Assembly: GCA_040775095.1 (NCBI GenBank)
Contig: JAXGTD010000113.1
Location: 1-13,846, forward strand
Direction of reading: 5' to 3'
Origin: JAXGTD01 sp040775095
GTDB taxonomy: Bacteria > Pseudomonadota > Gammaproteobacteria > Chromatiales > Chromatiaceae
DNA length: 13,846 nt
Of this stretch, positions 1-8,121 are shown piece after piece. The notes beneath the pieces are model-generated. The model had not been told where the DNA came from and did no database searches. It worked only from the letters and a program-made list of their open reading frames with translations. The position numbers and the translations under genes are program-made. Positions within the stretch are counted from its first letter, which is position 1. Every line of letters starts with the position of its first letter.

Positions 1-1894
1 CCCCGCTGACGACGACATCGCCGTTCGTGGCCAGTTGCAGCGCGCGGATCGACTCGAAGTCGGAGCCGCCAAAGTATGTCAACGCCAGCGTCTGTGACAG
101 GTCGGCGCTGTAGATCGCGATGAAGCCATCGGACTTTGGCACCTGCAACGGGCCGATGCCGTCGCAGGTGCCGTCGGTTCCGCAGCTGGCATCGTACGCG
201 CCGGGCGTCACCGGCAGGTCGCTCATATAGGTCTGTCCCGCGGTGACGACGAATCCGTCGCCCGCGACCACGTCGTTGAAGTAGGTGCGGCTGCTACCGC
301 TGGTGCTGCCCGGGTAATAGGACAAAAAGGCCGAGCGCGTGCTCAGCCCGCCGTCCATGCGTGCAATGGATCCGGTGATCGCGTTGTCCGTCCCGTCGGT
401 GATGAACAGGTTGCCGTCGGGCGCGACCGAGATGCCCGATACCAGATCGCCGCCAAGGTAGGTCATTGCCTCGAGCGTACCCAGGTCCGAGGAGAGCTTG
501 CCGGCGAAGCCATCGTACTCACGAATGCCGAAGCCGCCCGCCGGACAGCAGGTCGTCTTGTACGCGCCCGGCGTGATCGGGAAGTTGGGATTATTGGTCG
601 TGCCACCGAAGTAGATCGCTCCGTATCCCAGCGCGATCCGCGTGGGGTAATCCGTCGGTGTTGGGATCGAGGAGGCCAGCAGTGTCGAGAGATCCGCGCT
701 GAAACGCGCGACGAACCCGCCGCCGGTCAGATTGTCTCCGCTCCAGGTATAGGCGCCGTCCGTCACCGGGAATCCGTAGCCGGCCTGCCCGGCCAAAACG
801 ATGCTTCCATCCTGATCCAGCGCGAGATCCGTGACGCGGTCGAACGTCTCTGTGCCGATGTAGGTCGAGGCGATGACCGTGGACAGGTCGCCGCTCAGAA
901 GGGTGACGAACCCGTCGGGGCTGGAACTGCCCAGGCTGTCGTCGTAGCCGAGCACAACGGGGAAGTCCGGAGACTGGGTCGCACCCCCGACATAGACATC
1001 ACCGCTGTTCGCGACCATGCCAAGGATGATGTCGTCATCGTAGTTTCCGGGCGGATTCGGGTTGTGACCGCCGATGTAGGTCGACGCCAGCAGCGGGTCG
1101 ATCACCAGCGCATGACCCTGGTCGTACCCGCCGAGTCGAAAACCGTAGTGTCCGTTTGCGCGCAGTGTGTAGGCGACCTCGACGGGCCGGCGTTCGCCAT
1201 CGATCTGCTGATATGCGACCGGCGCGGTAAAGACGATGTCACCGAGTGCCGTCTTTAGCACGAGCCGATGCGCCGAGTCGACGGTCAGACCATCGACCCC
1301 CTCGACGGCGATATCGATCGCCCGCGCATCGGCACCGGGCGCGACATGAAACAGCTTCTCGACGCTGTTGCCGGTGGCTTGCAGGCTCACGCGGATGCCC
1401 GGATAGAGCTCACCCAGATCGATGCTGTCCCAGGTGGCGAGCGAGGCATGCCAGGCTGCCGGTCGGTTTCCCTTGTACTGACTCACGCGCACGCCGCTGG
1501 CGTGCTCTCCGCGCGGCCGGGTTTGCGTCGCCCCGTGGAAGCCCTCACGAAACGCCCAGATCGGCGTGGCGTGCGGTTGCTTGTCGCCGTTGCGCGCGCG
1601 TTGCGGTAACGCATACACGATCTGGTTTCGATCGGTTACGAACAGGGAACCGGCGAATGTGCGGGCGTAGAACCGAACCGCATCCCGCGGGATCTGACCC
1701 TGGTTCTGAATAAAGGGCGCGCGCGCCGACATCAGCCGCCCTGCCAATGCGCCCCGTGCCAGTGCTGAGACCGGTCGATCGGTATCGGGGGTGGTCGTAT
1801 CGACGCCGTTGCCGGGGCTGGCGCTCAGGCCAGCGACCTGGGTGCAGCCCAGGCAGGCCGCGATACAGAGTTGTCGTATGCCAGGATGTTTCAT
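1..1894 (-). CDS. DUF7948 / SBBP beta-propeller repeat surface protein, 3' end outside window
   Basis: Translating the reverse strand from the ATG at 1894 gives 631 open codons running off the left edge, so only the N-terminal part is present. Residues about 59-268 match the DUF7948 domain as I know it: an N-QGQ segment after PFI near 61-67, YKGNRP near 140, then GELYPGIRVSLQATGNSVEK, VAPGAD, FTAPVAYQ and LVIDPLLASTY. From about 268 on there are SBBP-type propeller repeats, each with G-D/N-hydrophobic-GG and an FPVT/FPITPGAY signature (for example GDVYVGGATQ, GAIYFGGTTN, SDLPVTPGAY). The N-terminus (MKHPGIRQLC...) is only weakly signal-like. An in-frame stop upstream (the TAG in TTA TAG GTT) with no start codon after it supports this ATG. 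Family proteins are large and secreted or surface-exposed, and often end in a PEP-CTERM or similar sorting tag. That end is not visible here. The function is unknown; adhesion or matrix scaffolding is inference. It follows the ligase gene after 246 nt, so it may have its own promoter. Confidence 0.85.
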   Translation of the reverse strand, partial: MKHPGIRQLCIAACLGCTQVAGLSASPGNGVDTTTPDTDRPVSALARGALAGRLMSARAPFIQNQGQIPRDAVRFYARTFAGSLFVTDRNQIVYALPQRARNGDKQPHATPIWAFREGFHGATQTRPRGEHASGVRVSQYKGNRPAAWHASLATWDSIDLGELYPGIRVSLQATGNSVEKLFHVAPGADARAIDIAVEGVDGLTVDSAHRLVLKTALGDIVFTAPVAYQQIDGERRPVEVAYTLRANGHYGFRLGGYDQGHALVIDPLLASTYIGGHNPNPPGNYDDDIILGMVANSGDVYVGGATQSPDFPVVLGYDDSLGSSSPDGFVTLLSGDLSTVIASTYIGTETFDRVTDLALDQDGSIVLAGQAGYGFPVTDGAYTWSGDNLTGGGFVARFSADLSTLLASSIPTPTDYPTRIALGYGAIYFGGTTNNPNFPITPGAYKTTCCPAGGFGIREYDGFAGKLSSDLGTLEAMTYLGGDLVSGISVAPDGNLFITDGTDNAITGSIARMDGGLSTRSAFLSYYPGSTSGSSRTYFNDVVAGDGFVVTAGQTYMSDLPVTPGAYDASCGTDGTCDGIGPLQVPKSDGFIAIYSADLSQTLALTYFGGSDFESIRALQLATNGDVVVSG

Positions 1895-2140
1895 TGGATC
1901 GGCCCTGCTATGTATTGTGGGACAGGAGGCGTCCGCTGATTTGATCCTGTCAGAAACCTATAACGAAACAGTCCCGCCCTCATCACGTTTGTGTCGCCTC
2001 GATGGCGCGCGGCGGCGTCATCCAAAAACGTGGAGACGGCTGTCGACCGCGATGCGTGCGACGCAAGCGGCGGTTGTCATCCGGCTGACAGGGTTTCCCG
2101 CGGCTCCGTCCACGGGGACCGTCCAACTGCCGTTTCGAGG

Positions 2141-3436
2141 TTAAACCGATCGAGTGCGATCACCTGCACCGTCGCGATCGAACAAACCGAAACTCAGTGC
2201 GGCGCCGGCCAGCAGTGCCCAGAACCCGCGCCAACCCTGGTGCACGGCATGAAAGTCGAACAGCGACCAGATGACAAGATAGAGAATCGATAGGATCAGA
2301 AATCGGGCGACATCCTGGCTCAACAACAAGCTGCGCCGTCCGGTGCGTACCGCTGCGATCAGCGATGCAAGAATGGCAACCCAGAGGACGAGACCGATCA
2401 GGCCAAGCTGGACCAGGATCTCGAGATAGGTGTCGTGCAGGTGCACCAAGGGTCCGTCGTTGTCCGTGGCCAGGGTTTGATCGCCACTGGCGGCGATCAG
2501 GGCATTGCTGGAACCGGGTCCCCAGCCCAACCACGGCCGCGCGAGCCAGGCGTCGAATCCAAACCGCTGCGCGTTCCAGCGCAAGCTCACGGACGACTCC
2601 GGAGAGTAGTCGATCTGACCAGACAGCATTGCGCCGACCGCGCCCCATTCCTGCCAAAGCCGCTCGGCGATCGGCCGCGCGTTCAGGGCGAGGAGCCCCA
2701 ACGCGAGGACGGCTGCCGCGACGATCATCGAACGGCGCGGGCGGGCAACCGCGGCAGGCTTCGGATCCAGCCGATAGATCCGCAATCCAATCACGAAGCT
2801 CGCCGCGAGCGCGAGCGCGGCGCCACGCGCGAGTGTCAGGATGAACGTCTGGGCCACCGCCGCTGTGCTGAAGATCCACAGCAGGATCCACCACTGACCG
2901 CGCCCCCCGGTGCCGAGGCCCCACCACCGCCGACGCAGAACGAAGAGTCCGATGAGTGCGGTGCCGCTGAACAGCGCAAAGATGATGGTCGGAAAACCGA
3001 ACCCGGGTCGCGACGTGCCAAATTGGCCTGGATCAGACCACAGCAACGCCCAATCCAGCCGCCAGAGAACGCCCAGCGCCAGTCCGACCAGGGCCAGTAC
3101 GAGCAGTTGCAGCAGCCGGCGCTGGTTGCCCCGCAGGGCATAGGCGACGGGGATGAAGACGCAGAGCTGAAGCCAGTCGGCCGCGCTCGCAAGGCGCCCC
3201 GCGGGATCCTGTGCGAGTCCCGGAGATGCCAGGGTGGAGACGACGACGTGGACACCGAAGGCCAGCCCGATCCACAGGCTCGGTGTCACGGGGGGTCTGT
3301 CGCGCCCCGCCAGAGAGAGGAGGAATCCCAGCCATAGCAGCGCAAGTCCGACCGAAACGCCCGCGGGCGCCGAGAAGACGGACAGCGCGGTCAGATAGAG
3401 CCCGAGGGTCTGGATCCGCTCCGCCCATGTCGACAC
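2141..3436 (-). CDS. O-antigen ligase / Wzy_C family polytopic membrane protein
   Basis: A 431-residue, very hydrophobic protein with about ten to twelve predicted membrane segments. It has the layout of O-antigen ligases and polymerases (WaaL/Wzy_C superfamily): a conserved Arg after a TM segment (R204 in TLARGAAL), a large loop before the last helices with R286-W287, and the family-like PWLGWGPGSS at 301-310 followed by H332/H334 and YLEILVQLGLIG. In this family the arginine and loop histidine act on undecaprenyl-linked glycans in the periplasm, joining them to lipid A core or to each other; which of the two applies here cannot be read from the sequence. The start is GTG, chosen because AGAGGA lies 8-9 nt upstream and the hydrophobic N-terminus begins directly after it. 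It lies 95 nt after the glycosyltransferase gene and is probably in the same transcript. Confidence 0.85.
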   Translation of the reverse strand: MSTWAERIQTLGLYLTALSVFSAPAGVSVGLALLWLGFLLSLAGRDRPPVTPSLWIGLAFGVHVVVSTLASPGLAQDPAGRLASAADWLQLCVFIPVAYALRGNQRRLLQLLVLALVGLALGVLWRLDWALLWSDPGQFGTSRPGFGFPTIIFALFSGTALIGLFVLRRRWWGLGTGGRGQWWILLWIFSTAAVAQTFILTLARGAALALAASFVIGLRIYRLDPKPAAVARPRRSMIVAAAVLALGLLALNARPIAERLWQEWGAVGAMLSGQIDYSPESSVSLRWNAQRFGFDAWLARPWLGWGPGSSNALIAASGDQTLATDNDGPLVHLHDTYLEILVQLGLIGLVLWVAILASLIAAVRTGRRSLLLSQDVARFLILSILYLVIWSLFDFHAVHQGWRGFWALLAGAALSFGLFDRDGAGDRTRSV

Positions 3437-3531
3437 GTTCTTGTTTCCTCTGACGGTGATGACTGGAGTGAGGCGACGCGCCGCCGCCCAATGTCAGGAC
3501 CTGGTGTTGGAAGGCGGCGATCCGTTGTCGA

Positions 3532-4707
3532 TCAGGCCTCTTCGGGCAAACCCCGCATGCCGCGCAGCGCCTGCAGCAGGCCGGCAACGACGCGATCGCG
3601 TTCAAAACGAGAGACCGCCTCGCGCAGGCGTGCGGGGGAGGCCGGCGTTTCCAGCGAGGTCCACATTGCATCGGAAAGCGCGCGGGCATCACCGACGGGC
3701 ACCAGCTTCCCGTAACGGCCGTCGTCGAGAATCTCCCGCGGGCCGCTGCGGCAATCCGTCGCGACGCAGGGTGTCCCGACCGCCAGCGCCTCGGCCAGGA
3801 CGTTGCCGAAGCCCTCGAAGCGGGATGACAGCACAAACAGGTCGGCACGCGCCATGTACGGAAAAGGATTGGGTACGAAGCCCGCCAGATCGACGCAGTC
3901 GGAGAGCCCCAGCCGTCTCACGAGCGACTCCAGCCTTGGGCGCTGCCGACCCTCTCCCAAGACCAGCAGTCGACAGCGTTTGCGCCGAACCAACAGGCGG
4001 AAGGCCTTCAAAAGCGTGGGGTAGTCCTTGGTGCGGACGAGGCGGCCCGCGCTGAGGACCACCGGCAACTCCTTCTCGACCAGCCATGGGTGGGCAATGG
4101 GTGTCGCCGCGAGCGCTGACACGGCCCGCAGATCGATCGGGGAATAGACCCGCGCAATGGGCGGTGTCTGGCGCCCGTGGAGGAACCGATGAAGGTCCGC
4201 GCAGGCACCATCGGAGACGCAGATCACCCCATCGGCCTTCAACAGGTCGGATGCGAGGCGCCGCCGCGCGATCCACCGGGCGAGCAGGTGCTTGCTATTG
4301 GTCTTCTCGACGACGTTCGTCCCGTTTCGCACGATCCTGCGCATTGGCCCGGCGGGCAGTCTCACGAGGACCGCGCCGGCCCTGTCGCGGTTGCTGATCA
4401 TCGCGTCGGGGGCGCGTTCCCGCGCGTAGCCGCGAAGCGCGGTCAGGGCGGAGGGCTCATCCGACAGGTCGAGCCGATAGCGGCCAACCTGCCCGGTGAT
4501 TCCCAGCGGCGCATCCTGGGCCTCGGGCGGGAGCAGCAGGTCGACCTCGATTCCGCTGTCGAGCAATCCGTCGACGAGTGTTGCCATGTCACGGGGAACG
4601 GGCGGTATCTCGGGAAGGAAGCCGAGCACTGCGATCCTGCGCGGCCAGAGCGCCCCGCCAGTCCCCTCGCGGGGCCGACGGACCAGGATGTCGGGTTCCT
4701 GCGTCAC
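3532..4707 (-). CDS. Glycosyltransferase, GT-B fold, GT4-like
   Basis: A 391-residue cytoplasmic GT-B glycosyltransferase. An N-terminal Rossmann half starts at RRIAVLGFLPEIPP (23-36). The C-terminal GT_1 domain shows SAGRLVRTKDYPTLLKAF (219-236), LGEGRQRPRLE (250-260), and the retaining-enzyme E-x7-E motif with E298 and E306 inside SSRFEGFGNVLAEALAVG, followed by SGPREIL. Such enzymes transfer a sugar from a nucleotide donor to a lipid-linked acceptor; donor and acceptor are not predictable here. The start is GTG, 3 nt past the stop of the upstream propeller gene. A GGAG about 12 nt upstream is the only Shine-Dalgarno candidate, so translational coupling is likely. The downstream ATG at codon 41 would remove the first beta strand and is rejected. 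It is probably co-transcribed with the ligase gene. Confidence 0.88.
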   Translation of the reverse strand: MTQEPDILVRRPREGTGGALWPRRIAVLGFLPEIPPVPRDMATLVDGLLDSGIEVDLLLPPEAQDAPLGITGQVGRYRLDLSDEPSALTALRGYARERAPDAMISNRDRAGAVLVRLPAGPMRRIVRNGTNVVEKTNSKHLLARWIARRRLASDLLKADGVICVSDGACADLHRFLHGRQTPPIARVYSPIDLRAVSALAATPIAHPWLVEKELPVVLSAGRLVRTKDYPTLLKAFRLLVRRKRCRLLVLGEGRQRPRLESLVRRLGLSDCVDLAGFVPNPFPYMARADLFVLSSRFEGFGNVLAEALAVGTPCVATDCRSGPREILDDGRYGKLVPVGDARALSDAMWTSLETPASPARLREAVSRFERDRVVAGLLQALRGMRGLPEEA

Positions 4708-4710
4708 GGT

Positions 4711-5733
4711 TCAGCAGTGCTCCATAGGCAAGCCAGGAATTCGGGCCGGCAGAAGCCGTTGTGCATCCATCGCCATGATACCTGCATGCCAGTCCATATG
4801 GTGCATCGCCCTCCATCCACCCGCGTCCGGCCCGCTGGCGTACCAGACCTGACGTTCGCGAAACGTCCGCGTGGACAGCTCGGTGATCTCGCTGATACCG
4901 AGGCCATGGCCATAACGGCGAACACAGTCCTGCGTGGGTCGAAACAGGCGCCCGGAGGCGTCGCTGAACAACCTGCCGCCGGGGCGTCCCGATCGAAAGT
5001 CTCGAACCAACGGGTTGGCGGGGTGCGGCGTCCAGCGGCGGCTGAAGGGGTGATCCGCGTAGAACCCCAGCAGCGTCTCATTGATGCGCGAATGGCGGGC
5101 CTTTCCCGCGCAGAGAATCCACCAGCGCCCCTCGTGCTGGTAGAGGTTCGCATCGACGAGCTCGAGTCCGTCCATCAGCGTGCGCTCGAGTACCCAGCGC
5201 CGGGGAAACTCGACGCAGCGATACAGGTCCAGCCGCCGGGCCTCTCGCTTTTCCGGCAGCATGTAGAGCTCGCCGTCGTGCTCGAAGAGAAACGGGTAGG
5301 ACAGGTGCACGGGGGCGTCGAGGACCACGAACGCCTCGCCGACCGGGCACGCCTGGGCGTCGATCTCCAGGGCGGAGATCCGGCCGCGGCCGGATTGAAA
5401 TGGGAATTCTTCAAAAAAGACGACACCCCGTCCACCACGCGCCCAGAGGAAGGGATCGGCCCAAAACGCCCCGTCGGGTGGGTACAGGGGCTGGAGCCGT
5501 TGCGGTGCCGGGGCGGTACGTGCGTCGCCTGGCGCCAGGCCGAGGAGCAGGAACCACTGCTTGAGCCAACCGCGTTCCTCGCGCTCGTCGATCCTGCGGC
5601 CCGCCGAGCGTGCCCGCAGCTGCAGCCAGCGCCGCCAGGGAGCCATCAGCAATGCCCCGGTATGGCGGCTGTCGTACCGGGGTGTGGCGCCGTGATGTCG
5701 GTCAACCGCCGTCTCCGTCACCGGCGGTGGCAT
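4711..5733 (-). CDS. GINT1_N-type five-bladed beta-propeller protein (glycan-associated, GH43-like fold)
   Basis: A 340-residue protein resembling the N-terminal domain of glucosamine inositolphosphorylceramide transferase 1 (GINT1_N), which in bacteria is often found fused to formyltransferases or standing alone in polysaccharide clusters. Visible family motifs are FWADPFL (90-96), VFFEEFPF (105-112), the run from HLSYPF (143-148) to LYMLPE (156-161), VDANLYQHEGRWW (193-205) and LFRPTQDC (263-270). The spaced acidic residues (D93, E108/E109, D194) sit as in GH43/GH32-like propellers, but catalysis is not shown. No partner catalytic domain follows; the protein ends at HC. The first ATG overlaps the GNAT gene by 32 nt and has no good ribosome site. 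ATG at 5646 (codon 30, MAPWRRW) has GGGG about 8 nt upstream, is non-overlapping and is an equally plausible start. The role is inferred as sugar recognition or modification with the adjacent glycosyltransferase. Confidence 0.75.
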   Translation of the reverse strand: MPPPVTETAVDRHHGATPRYDSRHTGALLMAPWRRWLQLRARSAGRRIDEREERGWLKQWFLLLGLAPGDARTAPAPQRLQPLYPPDGAFWADPFLWARGGRGVVFFEEFPFQSGRGRISALEIDAQACPVGEAFVVLDAPVHLSYPFLFEHDGELYMLPEKREARRLDLYRCVEFPRRWVLERTLMDGLELVDANLYQHEGRWWILCAGKARHSRINETLLGFYADHPFSRRWTPHPANPLVRDFRSGRPGGRLFSDASGRLFRPTQDCVRRYGHGLGISEITELSTRTFRERQVWYASGPDAGGWRAMHHMDWHAGIMAMDAQRLLPARIPGLPMEHC

Positions 5734-6772
5734 AGAGACCCGGAACGGGAAGGCGCCGCGAAATCAGGGGTTGGCGTTGCTTGGATCGCTTCTTCAGTCT
5801 GGCATGGAACCCCAACCGGCCGACGACCCGCTCGAGCATCTCGCCGGTTACGACCGCCCCGATCCGATCCGCGCCCTCCTTGCGCGCTGTCTTCATGGCG
5901 GCCGCAAGGAGGCTCTGGATCGCCGGCTCGTCGTCCCTGCCCGCGACCAGATCGACCACCTTCGCCCGCCTCCGTCCCCGGTGGCGATAAATCGAAAACA
6001 CCAGGTAGCCTCGAATCTCGCCGGCCTCGACGATGGTCAGCGCAATGTATCGGGTGTCCGGGTGTGCGTTGTAGCGCCAGTTGAGCACCCTTGCATCGCG
6101 CCGCGCAATGGCGTCGTAGTCATGTCTGACACGGTCCCAGAAGCGATCGAAGCGCGCATCGAAGGGTCCTTCGAAGACCGCCACCGGCAACTCGGGGCGC
6201 GCCATTGCAAGCAGCGGAAGATCCAGCGCGGCCGAGACCAGCCAGCCGAGGCGCGATCCGAGCGGGCCCTGCAATGCCTGCCGATAGGACAAGCGCCGCG
6301 AGAAGCTCCCGCTGTGGGCGAGCTCGGTGAACCCGATCCGCAGGCAGATCGCCTTCATTGGATCGGCAATATGCTTGGCCAGCTGAATGGGACCGGCGTG
6401 GGGATGGTCGAACATCGCCGCCGCGATGCCCCGGGACAGATCCGCCCCCTGATCCGAGGGACTGCGCCTTTGCTCGCGAAGGGCCTGCCTGGTGAGCCCC
6501 CAATGGGTCAGCACATCGACACACCAGTGCGCATCAACCGGGTTCCCGTTGATATAGAGTCCCGCCGGGATGCAGGTGAGATTGGCGATGACCTGATCGC
6601 GCCACACCGCCACGACACCGCGGTAACCGGGCGGCTGGAGTCGAGGATCCTCATGCCACTGCCAATGCCACCGATTGGCCAAGCGAGTCGCCTGTTCTTG
6701 TCCGAACACCTGCTCCACAAGCGCCAGGATCTGATCCTTGTCCGTATCCCTGGCGGGTCTAACGTCTATCAT
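5702..6772 (-). CDS. GNAT-family N-acyltransferase, probably two GNAT-like halves
   Basis: A 356-residue protein read from ATG 6772. It begins MIDVRPARDTDKDQILALVE, a standard GNAT beta1-alpha1 start, followed by YRGVVAVWRDQVIANLTCIP (beta2-beta3-like) and a central region with GIAAAMFDHPH and KAICLRIGF. The C-terminal third repeats a GNAT-like pattern: RYIALTIVEAGEIRGYLVFS, AKVVDLVAGRDDE, then a helix and LGFHARLKKR. GNAT enzymes move acyl groups from acyl-CoA to amines or hydroxyls; in such loci they commonly acylate amino sugars, which is inference here. The open frame continues about 250 nt further upstream, with TTG at 6928 and ATG at 6916. I chose 6772 because the GNAT fold starts there and the extension is Arg/Pro-rich. 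GGA lies about 6 nt upstream. The 3' end overlaps the propeller gene by 32 nt if that gene uses its first ATG. Confidence 0.72.
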   Translation of the reverse strand: MIDVRPARDTDKDQILALVEQVFGQEQATRLANRWHWQWHEDPRLQPPGYRGVVAVWRDQVIANLTCIPAGLYINGNPVDAHWCVDVLTHWGLTRQALREQRRSPSDQGADLSRGIAAAMFDHPHAGPIQLAKHIADPMKAICLRIGFTELAHSGSFSRRLSYRQALQGPLGSRLGWLVSAALDLPLLAMARPELPVAVFEGPFDARFDRFWDRVRHDYDAIARRDARVLNWRYNAHPDTRYIALTIVEAGEIRGYLVFSIYRHRGRRRAKVVDLVAGRDDEPAIQSLLAAAMKTARKEGADRIGAVVTGEMLERVVGRLGFHARLKKRSKQRQPLISRRLPVPGLYATAGDGDGG

Positions 6773-7026
6773 CGCCTGTCCGGATCGCGTGCCGCGCCGG
6801 CGTATCGCCGGATGAGGGCCATGTCGGTGCCAGGGTGCCAGGAAAGGCTCGAGGTCCCCTCCCGATGGCCGAGTCCGCCAATCCTCCCCGGTGCTCCAGC
6901 GTGGTTTTTTGGCCATATGGATGGCCAACCATGTGCGATCCGCGCAGAGCGCGGCGCGAATCGTCGCTGCAAGGGCGCCGAGCAGTCGCTGATCCCATGC
7001 CTGGAACGCGTTGGATCTGCATCTGC
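6773..7026 (-). other. Intergenic 254 nt with inverted repeat and an open GNAT-frame extension
   Basis: This stretch lies between the radical SAM stop and the preferred GNAT start. It contains a perfect 8-bp inverted repeat with a 4-nt loop at 6909-6928 (TTGGCCAT / ATGGCCAA). In leftward transcription the repeat is followed by A residues rather than U, so it is not a standard terminator. The GNAT reading frame stays open through almost all of it and reads peptide such as LLGALAATIRAALCADRTW before turning Arg/Pro-rich. No convincing separate gene was found. Confidence 0.5.
6909..6928. repeat. Perfect 8-bp inverted repeat, 4-nt loop
   Basis: TTGGCCAT (6909-6916) and ATGGCCAA (6921-6928) flank ATGG. 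GGTT at 6903-6906 can also pair with AACC at 6927-6930 if the intervening T residues bulge out. It is in the leader of the GNAT gene and spans that gene's alternative TTG and ATG starts. It could be an RNA hairpin, an operator, or chance. Confidence 0.5.
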
Positions 7027-8121
7027 CTAAGGCTGCGCCTGTTCAACGCCGCCAGTGGCATCGTCTGGTCCTCTCGAAATGGCATGACGAAATTCCCTCA
7101 TCGTCAAGCGTTTGCCCTTTGGAAGGCGGCGGCTTTTGTAAATGCTGCGATAGAAATCGCACGACCCGCATACCTCGTTGAACCGGCCAGCCTCTTGATT
7201 TTCGATCAGCGTCATATAGACGAGATTCTCACTCGAGAGGATGTCTCGAAGCGCTGTGCGTCTTAGGTCGCCAATCGTCAGTGTCGCGTTTGCGTCCCGG
7301 CAGGCACAGGCGTTGACACGGCCGTCTGCCATGACCTGTTGTTTATGGAAGATCAGATGGCATGCGCCATTTTTCGGTACATCTTCCTCTCTTGCAATCT
7401 CGATATTCAACCCGGACACGTCGTCCTGCGTCACCAACCCACCCCAGTTGTTGTATTGCCTCGTAAACGAGACCGGAAGCCCCTTGTCTGCCTCCAGCCT
7501 CCTGACAATGGTCGCAAGCTCGCTCCCCAGTGTGTCGGAGACCTGAACGCCGTTCTCGATTCGCCAATGGATCTCGACGCGGGCTTGGAAGGAATCGGCA
7601 ACGTCGTAGACGCTCTGCAGATTCTTCAGCAGTCGGCGATAGCCGGACTGGTTGCCCTTGGTGATGGCAATAAAGCTCTGTTGATCGTGCCCATAGAGGC
7701 TGATGCCGAGCTCGCTGAGTTTTGTGAAACCGGCGAGACGCCGGATCATATCATCCTCAGGGAGCACAAAATTCGTGTAGAAGTGAAACCGTTTGACCTT
7801 CGGATGTCGCTCGAGAAACGCCATTTTCTCCATGATCTGCTTGTCCATGAAGAGATCGCCCGTAATCGGCGTCAATCCGAAGCGTTCGTATCCCATCCGC
7901 GTCGCCTGCTCGATGACATCGAAAAAGAAGTCATTCGACATCGTGACCTTCGGGCTGGTCTTCTTCGGATAGGCGCAGAACGCGCACGCGAGGTTGCACA
8001 GGCTCGAGGTTTCGACGTAAAGGAACTGCCTGGGGTCGGGCAGAAAGACCCGGCCAAGGGCCCGGTTGAAGCCGACCTGCACCCTGTGTCGATGCTGTCG
8101 AAGCCAGTTGCTCAGTGTCAT
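7027..8121 (-). CDS. Radical SAM / SPASM-domain enzyme of unknown substrate
   Basis: A 364-residue protein. The radical SAM cluster motif C-x3-C-x2-C is C42, C46, C49 within SSLCNLACAFCAYPKK. The usual GGEP region reads TPITGDL (84-90), a variant. A C-terminal SPASM-type auxiliary cluster region follows: C254, then G267-x4-C272 and C274, and later C318-x2-C321. This fits C-x9-15-G-x4-C but lacks the full downstream C-x5-C-x3-C set, so probably one auxiliary 4Fe-4S cluster. The family generates a 5'-deoxyadenosyl radical to modify peptides, sugars or cofactors; nothing here identifies the substrate. The start ATG has AAGG about 9 nt upstream and directly follows the TGA of a 19-codon ORF. Base composition is lower in GC than its neighbours (58 of 120 bases in 7741-7860 against 39 of 60 in 5221-5280), suggesting separate acquisition. 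It is the first large gene of the leftward surface-glycan cluster. Confidence 0.88.
   Translation of the reverse strand: MTLSNWLRQHRHRVQVGFNRALGRVFLPDPRQFLYVETSSLCNLACAFCAYPKKTSPKVTMSNDFFFDVIEQATRMGYERFGLTPITGDLFMDKQIMEKMAFLERHPKVKRFHFYTNFVLPEDDMIRRLAGFTKLSELGISLYGHDQQSFIAITKGNQSGYRRLLKNLQSVYDVADSFQARVEIHWRIENGVQVSDTLGSELATIVRRLEADKGLPVSFTRQYNNWGGLVTQDDVSGLNIEIAREEDVPKNGACHLIFHKQQVMADGRVNACACRDANATLTIGDLRRTALRDILSSENLVYMTLIENQEAGRFNEVCGSCDFYRSIYKSRRLPKGKRLTMREFRHAISRGPDDATGGVEQAQP

Noticed and set aside
1834..1894. Lipobox (IAAC) in the SBBP protein start
   Set aside because: The hydrophobic stretch before the cysteine is only a few residues long, too short for a lipoprotein signal.
2435..3337. 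300-codon rightward frame antisense to the ligase gene
   Set aside because: Gln/Arg/Pro-rich translation typical of the reverse complement of a hydrophobic membrane protein.
4177..6084. 635-codon rightward open frame antisense to the glycosyltransferase and propeller genes
   Set aside because: It mirrors well-supported genes with recognisable motifs on the other strand; its own translation is low-complexity and matches no family. Long antisense frames are expected at this GC.
5771..7030. 419-codon rightward open frame antisense to the GNAT gene
   Set aside because: Shadow of the GNAT coding sequence; no domain motif in its translation.
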